DNA of 64,000 nucleotides from Actinomycetota bacterium (GTDB lineage: Bacteria > Actinomycetota > Acidimicrobiia > Acidimicrobiales > JAJPHD01), in NCBI GenBank assembly GCA_021325455.1, contig JAJPHD010000013.1, positions 1 through 64,000 of the forward strand. The letters are read 5' to 3'. A model generated the notes under the pieces. The model had not been told where the DNA came from and ran no database searches. It saw only the letters and a list, made by a program, of their open reading frames with translations. Shown piece after piece: positions 8,710 to 17,676 of this stretch (position 1 is its first letter; every line of letters begins with the position of its first letter). Made by a program: the position numbers and the translations under genes.

Positions 8710-10185
8710 TCAGCCCCGCACCGCCTCCTCGCCCCGCACCAGGCGCAGGTCGGCGTCGACCATCATGGCCACCAGCTCGGGCAGGCCCACCTCCCGGCGC
8801 CAGCCCAGGATGGCCTCCGCCCGGGACGGGTCACCGACCAGCACGTCCACCTCCGCCGGGCGGATGTAGCGCTCGTCCACGATCACGTGGTCACGCCACT
8901 CCAGGCCCACGTGCCCGAAGGCCAGCTCGCAGAAGTCCCTCACCGAGTGGGTCCTTCCCGTGGCCATCACGTAGTCCGACGGCTGGTCCTGCTGCAGCAT
9001 CAGCCACATGGCCCGCACGTAGTCGGCGGCGTAGCCCCAGTCCCGCTGGGCCTCCAGGTTGCCGAGGGCCAGGTGGCGGTCCAGGCCGGCGACGATCCTC
9101 GCCACCCCGTGGCTGATCTTGCGGGTGACGAACTCGAGGCCCCGGCGGGGCGAGTTGTGCACCACCACCAGGCCCACCCCGGCGGCGAAGCGGCCCGACT
9201 CCGTTTCCAGGTCGCACATCCAGCCCCGGTAGGGCCGGCGCTCCACGGAGAAGACCTGGCCGGGGGCCTCTGCCCCCTCCAACGGTCCCCGGCGCCCGGC
9301 ATCCCCCCCTCCCCCCCGGGCCCGGGCGAGCCCCTCCGGGCCGACCAGGGCCGGCTCGGGTCGGGGGGACAGGCGCAGTCGGTCCCCGGCCCTCACGGCC
9401 TCGGCCGGTCGCTCCCCCGAGGCCAGGATGACGACGTGCTCCGGGGTGCACTCGATGGCCGCCCCCCGGGCGCGGAGGCTGACCGACTCCCCCTCGTGCC
9501 AGTAGGTGGAGCGGGCCGTCACGGGCGTCCAGCCGTCGCCGTCCCACACCTCGAGGGGCTCGGCTGATGACCGGGCCGCCTCGCCGATGGGCACGATGTC
9601 GACGCAGCCATCCCGGCGCACGACCACGGGCGTGGCCGGGGGCACGCTCTCGTGGTTGAACGAGATGCCCGATGAGGCGTGCAGCCCGTAGCTCTCCCGG
9701 TAGTTGACCGTGATCCAGTGGCCATAGACCTTGGCCACGCCGTAGGGGCTCCGGGGGTAGAAAGGGGTGGTCTCCCTCTGGGGCACCTCCTGGACCTTGC
9801 CGAACATCTCCGACGAGCTGGCCTGGTAGAAGCGGATCTCGGGGTCGACGACCCGGATGGCGTCGAGCATCCTGGTGACACCGAGGGCCGTGGTCTCCCC
9901 GGTCAGAACGGGCTGGCTCCAGGAGGTCTGCACGAAGGACTGGGCGGCGAGGTTGTAGACCTCGGTGGGCCGGTTCTCCCGCAGCACGTTGATCATCGAC
10001 ACCTCGTCAAGCAGGTCGCCCGTGACGAGCCTCAGGCGGTCCTGTATGTGCGCGATGCGCTCGAAGTTGACGGTGCTGCTCCGGCGCAGCATGCCGACCA
10101 CCTCGTAGCCCTGCTCGAGGAGGAACTCGGCAAGATAGGAGCCGTCCTGGCCCGTGATGCCGGTGATGAGGGCACGCCGCCGCAT
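8710..10185 (-). CDS. gmd: GDP-mannose 4,6-dehydratase interrupted in frame by a mini-intein
   Basis: The enzyme turns GDP-mannose into GDP-4-keto-6-deoxymannose, the precursor of fucose, rhamnose-type and perosamine sugars. The 491-residue ORF starts with the SDR nucleotide-binding motif TGITGQDG (8-15) and has the YGVAK active-site motif (148-152). The conserved stretch NHESPRRG is split: NHE ends at residue 179, 165 foreign residues follow, and [14 protein letters not shown] resumes at 345. Removing the insert gives 326 residues, the normal family size. Both host halves look intact. It lies 45 bp downstream of the enoyl-CoA hydratase on the same strand and near a sortase and a glycosyltransferase. 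Confidence 0.93.
   Translation of the reverse strand: MRRRALITGITGQDGSYLAEFLLEQGYEVVGMLRRSSTVNFERIAHIQDRLRLVTGDLLDEVSMINVLRENRPTEVYNLAAQSFVQTSWSQPVLTGETTALGVTRMLDAIRVVDPEIRFYQASSSEMFGKVQEVPQRETTPFYPRSPYGVAKVYGHWITVNYRESYGLHASSGISFNHESVPPATPVVVRRDGCVDIVPIGEAARSSAEPLEVWDGDGWTPVTARSTYWHEGESVSLRARGAAIECTPEHVVILASGERPAEAVRAGDRLRLSPRPEPALVGPEGLARARGGGGDAGRRGPLEGAEAPGQVFSVERRPYRGWMCDLETESGRFAAGVGLVVVHNSPRRGLEFVTRKISHGVARIVAGLDRHLALGNLEAQRDWGYAADYVRAMWLMLQQDQPSDYVMATGRTHSVRDFCELAFGHVGLEWRDHVIVDERYIRPAEVDVLVGDPSRAEAILGWRREVGLPELVAMMVDADLRLVRGEEAVRG
9154..9648 (-). other. Mini-intein (Hint domain, 165 aa) inside Gmd
   Basis: The insert runs from Ser180 to Asn344 of the precursor. It starts with a splicing-block-A-like segment after Ser1 ([17 protein letters not shown]), has a block B with the TxxH motif ([11 protein letters not shown]), a block F with Cys/Asp ([18 protein letters not shown]), and a block G ending VVVHN followed by Ser as the +1 residue. 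Ser at position 1 and Ser at +1 are both allowed nucleophiles. No LAGLIDADG or HNH endonuclease is present; a Gly/Arg-rich linker of about 45 residues takes its place, so this is a mini-intein that cannot home by itself. Splicing is predicted, not shown. Confidence 0.9.
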
Positions 10186-10230
10186 GCCCTAAGTTTCTAG
10201 CGGTTGGGGGAGGCCGGTGCTGGGACGGCC

Positions 10231-11016
10231 CTATCTCCCCGTCCAGCGGGGCGGCCTCTTGTCGGCGAAGGCGGCGATCCCCTCCCGGCTGTCCTCGGTC
10301 TGGGTGGTGATCGTGAGGAGGGCGTGCAGGTGGGCCAGGGCGGGGCCGGCCGCCTGGTCCCACACCTGGTAGAAGGAGTCCCGTCCCAGGCGGACCACCC
10401 CCGGGGGCTTGGAGGCCAGGGTGGCGGCCAGCTCGTCGGTGGCGGCGTCCAGCTCCTCCGGGGGCACCACTTTGGTGACGAAGCCGATCCGCTCCGCCTC
10501 CTCGGCCCCCACCCGCCGGCCGGTGAGCATGAGCTCCAGGGCCTTCTTGGGGGGCATGGAACGGGTGAGGGGCACCGTGATCATGTAGGGCCAGAGCCCC
10601 ACGTCCACCTCGGGGGAGCCGAAGACGGCATCTTCGGAGGCCACCACCAGGTCGCAGGCCAGGGCCAGGCCGAACCCCCCGGCCAGCGCGTACCCCCTGA
10701 CGCGGGCGATGGTGGGCTTGCCGAGGGCCCACAGCTCCTGGAACAGCGAGGCCAGGTGCCCCCGGCCCTCGTGGAGGGCCAGGAACCCGGTGTCGTCCTC
10801 CGGCGCCATCCCCCCCAGGTCGGCACCGGCGCAGAAGGCCTTGTCACCCGCCCCGCTCAGCACCACCACCCTCACGTCGGGGTCGTCCTTGGCCCGGGCC
10901 ACCCCTTGGCGGAGCTCCTGGACCACGGACCAGGACATGGCGTTGCGGCGCTCGGGCCGGTTGATGGTGAGGCGGCCCACCCCCCCGGCCACCTGGTAGA
11001 GGACGTCCTCGCTCAC
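10231..11016 (-). CDS. Enoyl-CoA hydratase/isomerase family protein
   Basis: Crotonase-fold enzyme of 261 residues with the oxyanion-hole segments AFCAGADLGGM and the ALAGGFGLALACDLVVASEDAVFGSPEVDVGLWP stretch. Members hydrate or isomerise acyl-CoA esters. In the position of the first catalytic Glu of classical hydratases there is a Gly-Phe (GGFG), while the second acidic region reads GSPEVDVGL, so the exact reaction is open. The GTG start at 11016 was chosen because the upstream part of the track ORF is antisense to the next gene. It lies divergent to the DUF5317 gene with a 27-bp gap. Confidence 0.85.
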   Translation of the reverse strand: MSEDVLYQVAGGVGRLTINRPERRNAMSWSVVQELRQGVARAKDDPDVRVVVLSGAGDKAFCAGADLGGMAPEDDTGFLALHEGRGHLASLFQELWALGKPTIARVRGYALAGGFGLALACDLVVASEDAVFGSPEVDVGLWPYMITVPLTRSMPPKKALELMLTGRRVGAEEAERIGFVTKVVPPEELDAATDELAATLASKPPGVVRLGRDSFYQVWDQAAGPALAHLHALLTITTQTEDSREGIAAFADKRPPRWTGR

Positions 11017-11043
11017 CCGGGCGACGGTAGCGTGTTGACGACC

Positions 11044-11652
11044 ATGGGTTTCGCACTCGTCGCCCTGGCGGCTGGCCTGGCCCTCGGGCTGGCGACCGGA
11101 GGGCGCCTGGCCAACATCGGCCGGCGCCCGGTGCGCGCCTGGCCGCTCCTGGGCCTGGGCCTGGTTGCCGACCTGGCCGCCGCCCACCTCACCGGCCTCG
11201 GGGCGGTGGTCGTCGTCCTCCTCGGCTACGGCTTCCTGATGGCCTTCGCCCTGGCCAACCTGGGCCTGACCGGCATGAGCCTGGTGGTGGTGGGCCTGGC
11301 CCTCAACGCCTTGGTCATGTCGGTGGACACCGGGATGCCCGTGCGCGGGCCGGCCGTGGTGGCCGCCGGCCTGGCCACCCCCGCCCAGGTGGCGCGCCTG
11401 GACCACCCCGGGCCCGGCCTGGAGGTGGTGGACGGGCCCCACCACCTGGCCCGCGCCGCCGACGGCCTGGTGGCCCTCTCCGACACCATCCCCTTTGCAC
11501 CCTTCGGTGAGGTGGTGTCCTTCGGGGACCTCATCCTGGCCGTGGGCCTGGCCGACGTGGCCTTCAACCTCACCCGGCCCCGCCGCCGCCCCGCCCATGC
11601 CCGCCGTCGCCGCCTGCCCCTTCGCCTGGAGGGCCAGCCATCGCCTCGATAG
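11044..11652 (+). CDS. DUF5317-type small integral membrane protein
   Basis: The 202-residue protein has five or so hydrophobic helices, an early [18 protein letters not shown] segment and a later [23 protein letters not shown] motif, which I recognise as the DUF5317 family of actinobacteria and clostridia. The function of the family is unknown. The C-terminus is Arg-rich. Its end overlaps the proposed start of the next gene by 13 bp, so the two are probably read as one unit. Confidence 0.7.
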   Translation: MGFALVALAAGLALGLATGGRLANIGRRPVRAWPLLGLGLVADLAAAHLTGLGAVVVVLLGYGFLMAFALANLGLTGMSLVVVGLALNALVMSVDTGMPVRGPAVVAAGLATPAQVARLDHPGPGLEVVDGPHHLARAADGLVALSDTIPFAPFGEVVSFGDLILAVGLADVAFNLTRPRRRPAHARRRRLPLRLEGQPSPR

Positions 11653-12713
11653 CCATCGTCTCCCACCGCCTGGGGGGCACCGACGGGGTCTCGGTGGAGG
11701 CGGCCAAGTGGGCCTCCGCCCTGACCGCCCTCGGGCACCAGGTGTACACGGTCGCCGGCGAGGGGGAGGCGGACCGCCTGGTGGCCGGCCTGGCCTGGGC
11801 CGCCGGCGCCCGCCCGTCCGGGGGGTGCCCGTCCCAGCCCGCCGAGCCCCCGTCCCGGCGGGAGGTGGAGGCCGCCCTGGGCGACGCCGACGTAGTCGTG
11901 GTCGAGAACCTCTGCTCGCTCCGCCTCAACCCAGCCGCCACCGAGGCCGTGGCCCTGGCCTTGCGAGGCCGGCCGGCCGTGCTGCGCCATCACGACCTCC
12001 CCTGGCAGCGCCCGGCGGCCGGGCGCGAGGTGCCCCCCAGTGACCCCGCCTGGGCGCACGTGACCATCAACGAGCTGTCCCGGCGCCAGCTCGCCGCCCG
12101 GGGCATCGCCGCCACGACCATCTACAACGCCTTCGACCCCGACCCCCCCGCCGGCGACAGGGAGGGTACCCGGGCCCGCCTGGGGGTCCCTCCGGACGGG
12201 TCCCTGGTGCTCCAGCCCACCCGGGCCATCAGGCGCAAGGCCGTCCCGGCCGGCCTGGCCCTGGCGGAGTCCCTGGGGGCGCACTACTGGCTGACCGGCC
12301 CCGCCGAGGAAGGGTACGGGCCCGAGCTGGAGGCCCTGGTGGCCCGGGCCCGGGTGCCGGTCCACCGGGGCCCGGCCGCCCGGGTGGCGGATGCCTACGC
12401 CGCCTCGGACCTGGTGGCCCTCCCCTCCTCGTGGGAGGGGTTCGGCAACCCTGCCATCGAGTCCGCCCTCCACCTCCGGCCCCTCGCTGTGGGCCCCTAC
12501 CCGGTGGCGGCAGAGCTGGCCGGGTTCGGGTTCCACTGGCTCCCCGCCAACAGGCCAGCGGCCGTGGCCAGCGCCCTGCGGGCACCCGGTCTGGCCGCCC
12601 TGGTCGGGGCCAACCGGGCCGTGGCCCGCCGCCACTTCTCCCTCCGAGACCTCCCTGGTCGCCTGGCCCGGCTCCTGGATGGCCTGTCCCGCCGGCCGGT
12701 TACCGTACAGTAA
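11640..12713 (+). CDS. GT-B glycosyltransferase, possible ATC start
   Basis: Glycosyltransferase group 4-like protein with the N-terminal acceptor domain ([30 protein letters not shown]) and a C-terminal donor domain containing [34 protein letters not shown]. The ORF track begins at a GTG at 11694, but the family-typical GGTDGVSVE region is coded upstream of that in the same frame and no ATG/GTG/TTG precedes it. The best start is ATC at 11640, seven bases after TGGAGG. The sugar and acceptor are unknown; closeness to gmd suggests a role in surface glycans. Its stop lies inside the tetR operator. Confidence 0.78.
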   Translation: MASIAIVSHRLGGTDGVSVEAAKWASALTALGHQVYTVAGEGEADRLVAGLAWAAGARPSGGCPSQPAEPPSRREVEAALGDADVVVVENLCSLRLNPAATEAVALALRGRPAVLRHHDLPWQRPAAGREVPPSDPAWAHVTINELSRRQLAARGIAATTIYNAFDPDPPAGDREGTRARLGVPPDGSLVLQPTRAIRRKAVPAGLALAESLGAHYWLTGPAEEGYGPELEALVARARVPVHRGPAARVADAYAASDLVALPSSWEGFGNPAIESALHLRPLAVGPYPVAAELAGFGFHWLPANRPAAVASALRAPGLAALVGANRAVARRHFSLRDLPGRLARLLDGLSRRPVTVQ

Positions 12714-12715
12714 CC
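12698..12715. promoter_or_regulatory. Inverted repeat operator in front of tetR
   Basis: GGTTACCGTACAGTAACC has perfect 6-base arms around a 6-base centre and ends three bases before the tetR ATG. It shares the form TTAC-N6-GTAA with two sites between the acyl-CoA dehydrogenase and sigma genes (43451-43490). It is the likely site for autoregulation by the TetR protein. No clear ribosome site lies between it and the ATG, so tetR may be translated by coupling or from a short leader. Confidence 0.7.
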
Positions 12716-12718
12716 ACC

Positions 12719-13339
12719 ATGGCCCAGCCGACCGTCGTTGCCGCCTCCCCTCGGGCCACCCGGCTGCCGGCGGCGGTCCGGCGCCGCCAGCTGCTCGACA
12801 CCGCCCTCACCGTGTTCTCCGACCGCAGCTACCACGCCGTCTCCATGGACGAGGTGGCCGAGGCGGCGGGAGTGACCAAGCCCGTCCTCTACCAGCACTT
12901 CGGGTCCAAGCGGGCCCTCTACCTGGAGCTGCTCTCCGATGTGGGAGCCCAGCTGGGCGAGGCCCTGGCCAAGGCCACGGCCCAGGCCGCCTCCCCCCAC
13001 GAGCAGGTGGAGCGGGGATTCCGCGCCTACTTCCGTTTCGTCCAGGACCACGAGGCCGCCTTCCGGCTGCTCTTCAGCGGGGGGGCCCGGCGGGACCCCG
13101 AGTTCCGCCACGCCGCCCGCCGGGTGGAGGACGGCCTGGCCCAGGTGGTGGCCAGCCTCATCGATGCCGACATCGACGACGACCACCGTCACCAGCTCGC
13201 CTACGGGGTGGTGGGCCTGGCCGAGGCCACCAGCCGCCACTGGCTGTCCCGGCCCGCCGGCCGCACCGACCCCGAGGTCCTGGCCAAGCGGATGGCCCAG
13301 CTGGCGTGGGCCGGCCTGCGGGGGGTGTCGCGAGACTGA
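12719..13339 (+). CDS. TetR-family transcriptional regulator
   Basis: The 206-residue protein has an N-terminal helix-turn-helix (MDEVAEAAGVTKPVLYQHFGSKRALYLELL, about 43-72) typical of TetR repressors and a variable helical ligand domain. The start used (12719) is the ATG directly after the inverted repeat. It is followed almost without gap by an acyl-CoA synthetase gene, which together with the shared operator near an acyl-CoA dehydrogenase suggests that it senses an acyl-CoA or fatty acid. That ligand is inferred. Confidence 0.92.
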   Translation: MAQPTVVAASPRATRLPAAVRRRQLLDTALTVFSDRSYHAVSMDEVAEAAGVTKPVLYQHFGSKRALYLELLSDVGAQLGEALAKATAQAASPHEQVERGFRAYFRFVQDHEAAFRLLFSGGARRDPEFRHAARRVEDGLAQVVASLIDADIDDDHRHQLAYGVVGLAEATSRHWLSRPAGRTDPEVLAKRMAQLAWAGLRGVSRD

Positions 13340-13374
13340 GCCGGCCGATACCTGCCGACCTCCCCCGTCGCCTG

Positions 13375-15069
13375 GTGCAGACCCTGCGCCTGGGCCAGTC
13401 GATGCTCGGGACCGGCTACCTACAGCCGGTGAGGCCCGACCGGCTGGCCGCCCTGGCCCTGGACGTGGCCCGCTGGGGCATCTCGCCCGTGGGGGCCTGG
13501 GCCCTCGCCGCCCACGCCGGGCCCGATCGGCTGGCCGTGGTGGACGACAGGGGCGCTCTCACCTACCGGGAGCTTCACCAGCGGGCCAACGCCCTGGCCC
13601 ACTCCCTGCGACGGCGGGGCGTGGAACCCGGGGCGGGCGTGGCCATCCTGTGCCGCAACCACCGGGGCTTCGCCGAGGCCACCGTGGCCGCGTCCAAGCT
13701 GGGGGCACGGGTCCTGTTCCTCAACACCGCCTTCGCCCCTCCCCAGCTGGCCGATGTCGTGCGCCGGGAGGACCCGGCCGTCCTGGTCTACGACCATGGC
13801 CTGGCCGAGGTGGTCGAGCCGGCCGTCTCCACCTGCCAGCGGGTCGTCACCTGGGTCGAGGAGGGCCGGCGCCCCGCCGATCCCACCGTGGACGAGCTGG
13901 TGGAGGCGGGCGACCCCGGGGAGCCGCCGGCGCCGGCGAGGCCGGTGCGCTTCGTGGTGCTCACCTCGGGCACCACGGGGGCCCCCAAGGGGGCCCAGCG
14001 GGACAGCGCCAATGCCCTGGAGGCGGTGGACTCCATCCTCTCCAAGGTCCCCCTCCGGGCCCGGCAGGCCACGGTCATAGCGTCCCCTCTCTTCCACGCC
14101 TGGGGCTTCTTCCACCTGGCCACGGGGCTGGCGCTCGGGTCCACCCTGGTGCTCCGGGCCCGCTTCGACCCCGAGACCGCCCTCTCGGACATCTGCCGCC
14201 ACCGGGCCACCACGCTGGTGGTGGTGCCGGTGATGCTGCGCCGCATCCTGGACCTGCCCCCGGAGCGCTTGGCCCTCTACGGCCCGGCCCAGCTGGGCGT
14301 GATCGCCTCCAGCGGCTCCGCCCTGCCGGGCCCGCTGGCCCTGCGGGCCATGGACACCTTCGGGGACGTGCTCTACAACGTGTACGGCTCGACCGAGGTG
14401 GCCTGGGCGTCCATCGCCACTCCCGCCGACCTGAGGGCCGCTCCCGGCACGGCCGGGCGCCCGCCCCGGGGGACCGTGGTGCGCCTCTACGACCAGCGCG
14501 GCCGCCCGGTGGAGGGACCGGGCCGGGTGGGGCGGATCTTCGTGGGCAACCGCTTCCAGTTCGAGGGCTACACGGGAGGGGGCACCAAGACGGTGCGGGA
14601 CGGCCTGATGGCCACCGGCGACGTGGGCCACTTCGACGGGGAGGGCCGCCTGTGGGTGGACGGCCGGGACGACGAGATGGTCGTCTCGGGGGGCGAGAAC
14701 GTCTTCCCAGCCGAGGTCGAGTCCCTGCTCTCGGCCCACGAGGCGGTCGAAGAGGTGGCCGCCGTGGGGGTGGACGACGAGGAGTTCGGCCAGAGGCTCA
14801 AGGCCTTCGTGGTCCTCCGGCCCGGCGCCACCCTCACCGAGGACGAGGTCAAGGCGCACGTGCGGGCCAACCTGGCCCGCTACAAGGTGCCCCGGGAGGT
14901 CGAGTTCCTCGACTCCCTGCCCCGCAACGCGGCCGGCAAGGTGGTAAAGGCGGAGCTGGGCCTCGGCGCCGCCGGCCGCCTCGAGAGGGCCCGGGGGGCC
15001 GGCCGGGAAGGCGCTACTCCGGGGAGGAACGGCTCAAGCCGAGCTTCTCGTAGACCGGCGCGTCGCTGA
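13375..15069 (+). CDS. Fatty-acid--CoA ligase (FadD-like)
   Basis: ANL-superfamily enzyme that activates a carboxylic acid as acyl-AMP and transfers it to CoA. The P-loop TSGTTGAPKG, the YGSTEVAWAS motif, the hinge TGDVGHFDGEGRLWVDGRDDEMVVSGGENVFP and the C-terminal lysine in RNAAGKVVKAEL are all present. About 564 residues from the GTG at 13375; a start nearer the tetR stop cannot be excluded because no ATG precedes it. The last 35 residues are Arg/Gly-rich and read antisense through the 3' end of the next gene, giving a 56-bp convergent overlap. Confidence 0.9.
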   Translation: MQTLRLGQSMLGTGYLQPVRPDRLAALALDVARWGISPVGAWALAAHAGPDRLAVVDDRGALTYRELHQRANALAHSLRRRGVEPGAGVAILCRNHRGFAEATVAASKLGARVLFLNTAFAPPQLADVVRREDPAVLVYDHGLAEVVEPAVSTCQRVVTWVEEGRRPADPTVDELVEAGDPGEPPAPARPVRFVVLTSGTTGAPKGAQRDSANALEAVDSILSKVPLRARQATVIASPLFHAWGFFHLATGLALGSTLVLRARFDPETALSDICRHRATTLVVVPVMLRRILDLPPERLALYGPAQLGVIASSGSALPGPLALRAMDTFGDVLYNVYGSTEVAWASIATPADLRAAPGTAGRPPRGTVVRLYDQRGRPVEGPGRVGRIFVGNRFQFEGYTGGGTKTVRDGLMATGDVGHFDGEGRLWVDGRDDEMVVSGGENVFPAEVESLLSAHEAVEEVAAVGVDDEEFGQRLKAFVVLRPGATLTEDEVKAHVRANLARYKVPREVEFLDSLPRNAAGKVVKAELGLGAAGRLERARGAGREGATPGRNGSSRASRRPARR

Positions 15070-16069
15070 AGCAGAAGAGGTCGACCTGGCTCGCCGCCTC
15101 CACGCTGAAGGGGCACCAGGACGGCACGGCCACCAGGTCGCCGGTCCTTAGCTCGACGGCGCGTCCCTCCAGGTGGGCCCGGGCCTGGCCCGAGAAGACC
15201 TGCCACACGGCCGACCCACAGGTGCGGCGGACGGCGGTACGGGCCCCGGGGCGCAGACGGTGCATCTCCAGGCGCAGGGTCATGAGGGCGTCATCGCCGG
15301 TGGTGGGGTTGGAGAAGCGGACGGCGGCGTGGCCCGGTTCGACCGTGGCCGGGTGGCCCTCGGCCTCCAGCTCCAGCTGGGCGGCCAGGGCCTCCCCGGT
15401 GTGGGCGAAGCGGTAGGCCGCCAGCGGGGAGTTGGGCTGGTCGGGGAAGGCCACCGGCCGCAACCCGGGGTGGGCCCAGAGCCGCTCGGACCGGGAGCGG
15501 AGCGGCGTGGCCCGGGTGGCCAGCTCCTCGGGGCCCAGCTCGAAGAACCCGGCGTCGAGCTGGCGGACCAACGGGATGTCCAGTCCGTCCAGCCAGGCCA
15601 TGGGGTGGTCAGTGGTGTTGTGGTGCTCGTGCCATGACCAGCCCGGGGTGAGGAGCAGGTCTCCCCTCCGCATGGCAACGGGGTCGCCGTCCACGTTGGT
15701 CCACACCCCCTCGCCCTCCACCACGAAGCGGAAGGCGGTCTGGGTGTGCCGGTGGCAGGTGGCCACCTCGCGGGGCCCCAGGTACTGGATGGCGGCCCAC
15801 AGGGTGGGGGTGGCGTAGGGCTGGCCACCCAGCCCCGGGTTGGCCAGGGCCATGGCCCGCCGTTCCCCCCCCTTGCCCACGGGCACCAGCTCCCCGGCCC
15901 GGGCAGCCAGGGGCAGGAGGTCGGCCCACCGCCACACGTGGGGCCGTGCGGCGGGCGCGGGCGAGTCGGGCATCAGGCTGGGGGGCTGGGTCCAAAGGGG
16001 CATCAGCCCGGCAGCAGCCAGGTCGGCATAGAGCCGGTCGACGGCTGTCCGGTCGAGGGCGACGGTCAT
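15014..16069 (-). CDS. Gentisate 1,2-dioxygenase-like bicupin
   Basis: The 352-residue protein has two cupin domains. The first carries the iron-ligand set HRHTQTAFRFVVEGEG and WHEHHN, as in gentisate and related 1-hydroxy-2-naphthoate/salicylate dioxygenases, which open the aromatic ring between adjacent carbons. The second cupin (RLRPGARTAVRRTCGSAVWQVFSGQ) has lost the histidines, which is normal in this family. ATG at 16069 follows AGGAGGTGTGCC, a very good ribosome site. No other gentisate-pathway genes are adjacent, so the exact substrate is uncertain. Confidence 0.85.
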   Translation of the reverse strand: MTVALDRTAVDRLYADLAAAGLMPLWTQPPSLMPDSPAPAARPHVWRWADLLPLAARAGELVPVGKGGERRAMALANPGLGGQPYATPTLWAAIQYLGPREVATCHRHTQTAFRFVVEGEGVWTNVDGDPVAMRRGDLLLTPGWSWHEHHNTTDHPMAWLDGLDIPLVRQLDAGFFELGPEELATRATPLRSRSERLWAHPGLRPVAFPDQPNSPLAAYRFAHTGEALAAQLELEAEGHPATVEPGHAAVRFSNPTTGDDALMTLRLEMHRLRPGARTAVRRTCGSAVWQVFSGQARAHLEGRAVELRTGDLVAVPSWCPFSVEAASQVDLFCFSDAPVYEKLGLSRSSPE

Positions 16070-16098
16070 GGCACACCTCCTGGGGCCGTTGTACCCTC

Positions 16099-16602
16099 CT
16101 ATGCTGCCAGCCTGTCCCGGAGGGCCGCTGGCGGGGATGGCCGGCGAGGGGGGAGGGCCAGCACGTGGCCCACCAGCCGGGCCCGGCCCCCACCCTGGTC
16201 CAGGCGAATGGTCACCCGCACCGCCCCTTCCCCGCAGAGGGGCAGGCGCCAACAGCTCCTCGAGTAGGCATCCACCACCCCTAGCAGGGTGCCGGGCAGA
16301 GGGCGGGAGCCCTTCAGCCGGCGCGTCGTCCTCACCGAGACCGCTGGGGGCCCGGCCCAGTGCCGGAGCCGGGCCGCCCAGCCCGGCGCCCGCCTGGTGC
16401 GGGCCGACACCACGACCGGGACCGGGGAGGGGTTGCCGACCCACACCTCCGCTTCGGGGCCCCGGTCCCCGGCCCAGGCCAGGCTGACGAGGGCCTCCGC
16501 ATCCCCGGGCCGGTCACCGCCGCGTAGCCCGAGGCCGGTGAGGAGGCCGGCGCCGGCCAGGGCCCCCACCGTCACCGCCACCACCAGCGCCAGGTCGGCC
16601 AT
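16099..16602 (-). CDS. Hypothetical protein with one N-terminal membrane helix
   Basis: The 167-residue product begins MADLALVVAVTVGALAGAGLLTGLGL, a clear membrane segment or signal anchor, followed by a beta-rich domain with several Val/Arg stretches. I do not recognise the family. A start further upstream at 16653 (GTG) is possible but would begin inside the inverted repeat that faces lysR. It lies 29 bp upstream of the dioxygenase on the same strand and may be co-transcribed with it. Confidence 0.6.
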   Translation of the reverse strand: MADLALVVAVTVGALAGAGLLTGLGLRGGDRPGDAEALVSLAWAGDRGPEAEVWVGNPSPVPVVVSARTRRAPGWAARLRHWAGPPAVSVRTTRRLKGSRPLPGTLLGVVDAYSRSCWRLPLCGEGAVRVTIRLDQGGGRARLVGHVLALPPRRPSPPAALRDRLAA

Positions 16603-16603
16603 G

Positions 16604-16672
16604 GTGCAACTGTGCCCCTGGAGGCCGTGAAGGACCAGCAAAAAGTCCTTCACAATCTTTCAGTGCAACTGT
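16604..16672. promoter_or_regulatory. Direct repeats GTGCAACTGT flanking a 9+9 inverted repeat
   Basis: The lysR/hypothetical intergenic region has GTGCAACTGT at 16604-16613 and again at 16663-16672, with a perfect inverted repeat GTGAAGGAC-N9-GTCCTTCAC (16627-16653) between them. Such an arrangement fits a LysR recognition and activation site pair controlling both directions. One direct repeat covers the very start of the hypothetical gene, the other ends 13 bp before the lysR start. Confidence 0.65.
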
Positions 16673-16685
16673 AGGATCGGGTCCC

Positions 16686-17609
16686 GTGCTGGACCTCCGG
16701 CGCCTCCGGGCCCTGAGGGCGGTGGTTGAGACGGGCTCGGTGACGGCGGCCGCCGAGGAGGTGGGTTACACGCCCTCGGCCATCAGCCAGCACGTCACCA
16801 GCCTGGAGAGGGAGACCGGCACGGTCCTGCTGGAAAGGGCCGGTCGCGGGGTCCGGCCCACCGCCGCCGGCCGCCTCCTGGCCAGCCACGCTGCCGAGGT
16901 GATGGCCAAGGTGGCCGAGGCCGAAGCGGCACTGGCAGCCCTGCGGGCAGGCGAGATGGGGACCTTGCGGGTGGCCTCCTTCCCCACCGCCGGCGCCGCC
17001 CTGGTGCCCCCCGCCCTGGCCCGCCTGCGCCGCCGCATGCCCGCGCTGGAGGTCGACCTGCGGGTGGCCGAGGCGCACGAGTCCTTGCCCATGGTGCGCC
17101 AGGGCGAGCTGGACCTGGCCGTGATCACCTATGACCCCCACCTCTCGGAAGGGCGCGGCGAGGGCCTCCACCTCGAGCACCTGCTGGACGATCCCTTCAG
17201 GGTGGTCCTGCCCCGCGGCCACCGGCTGTCGCGCCGGCGGGTGCTGAGGCTCGCCGAGCTGGCCGGCGAAGCCTGGGTGGAGACCATGTGCTCCCAGGGC
17301 TGCTGCCAGAACGCCGCCTACGAGGCCTATGGCCGGGCCGGCTTCACCCCCCGCCGGGCCGTGCAAGCCGCCGAGTACTGGCCGGCCCAGGGCTTCGTGG
17401 CCGCCGGCCTCGGGGTGGCGCTGATCCCCACCCTCGGCCTCGGCACCCTCCACGACGGCGTGGTCGTGCGACGGCTGGAGCGCTCCGAGGAGCCGGTCCG
17501 CCGGGTGCAGGCCGCCACCCGGCCGTCCATCGCCGGCCAGCCCCCGGTCAAGGCCATGCTCGAGGCCCTGCACGAGGCCGCCTGGTCCCACCGGCGGACC
17601 TCGGCCTAG
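16686..17609 (+). CDS. LysR-family transcriptional regulator
   Basis: 307 residues with a winged HTH at the N-terminus (LRRLRALRAVVETGSVTAAAEEVGYTPSAISQHVTSLERETG) and a periplasmic-binding-protein-like effector domain. The GTG start sits 13 bp after a direct repeat. A Cys-rich stretch in the effector domain (MCSQGCCQNAAYEAYGRAGF) is common in one actinobacterial LysR branch. It is divergent from the hypothetical protein and the gentisate-dioxygenase-like gene, its likely targets together with its own promoter. Confidence 0.92.
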   Translation: MLDLRRLRALRAVVETGSVTAAAEEVGYTPSAISQHVTSLERETGTVLLERAGRGVRPTAAGRLLASHAAEVMAKVAEAEAALAALRAGEMGTLRVASFPTAGAALVPPALARLRRRMPALEVDLRVAEAHESLPMVRQGELDLAVITYDPHLSEGRGEGLHLEHLLDDPFRVVLPRGHRLSRRRVLRLAELAGEAWVETMCSQGCCQNAAYEAYGRAGFTPRRAVQAAEYWPAQGFVAAGLGVALIPTLGLGTLHDGVVVRRLERSEEPVRRVQAATRPSIAGQPPVKAMLEALHEAAWSHRRTSA

Positions 17610-17676
17610 GCTCGCAAGCACCTGTCCTGGTGGTGAGCGGCAGGACGGGACCCCGCTGCCAAACGAGAGGTCGCTG

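Noticed and set aside
9154-9648. Possibility that the Gmd insert is a homing endonuclease intein or a mobile insertion sequence
   Set aside because: No LAGLIDADG, HNH or transposase motif, no terminal repeats, and the insert ends exactly at the splice-type residues.
12431-13240. Minus-strand 247-aa ORF and extended N-terminus of the TetR ORF
   Set aside because: The real TetR begins at 12719; the upstream part is the out-of-frame reading of the glycosyltransferase, and the minus ORF lacks any fold signature.
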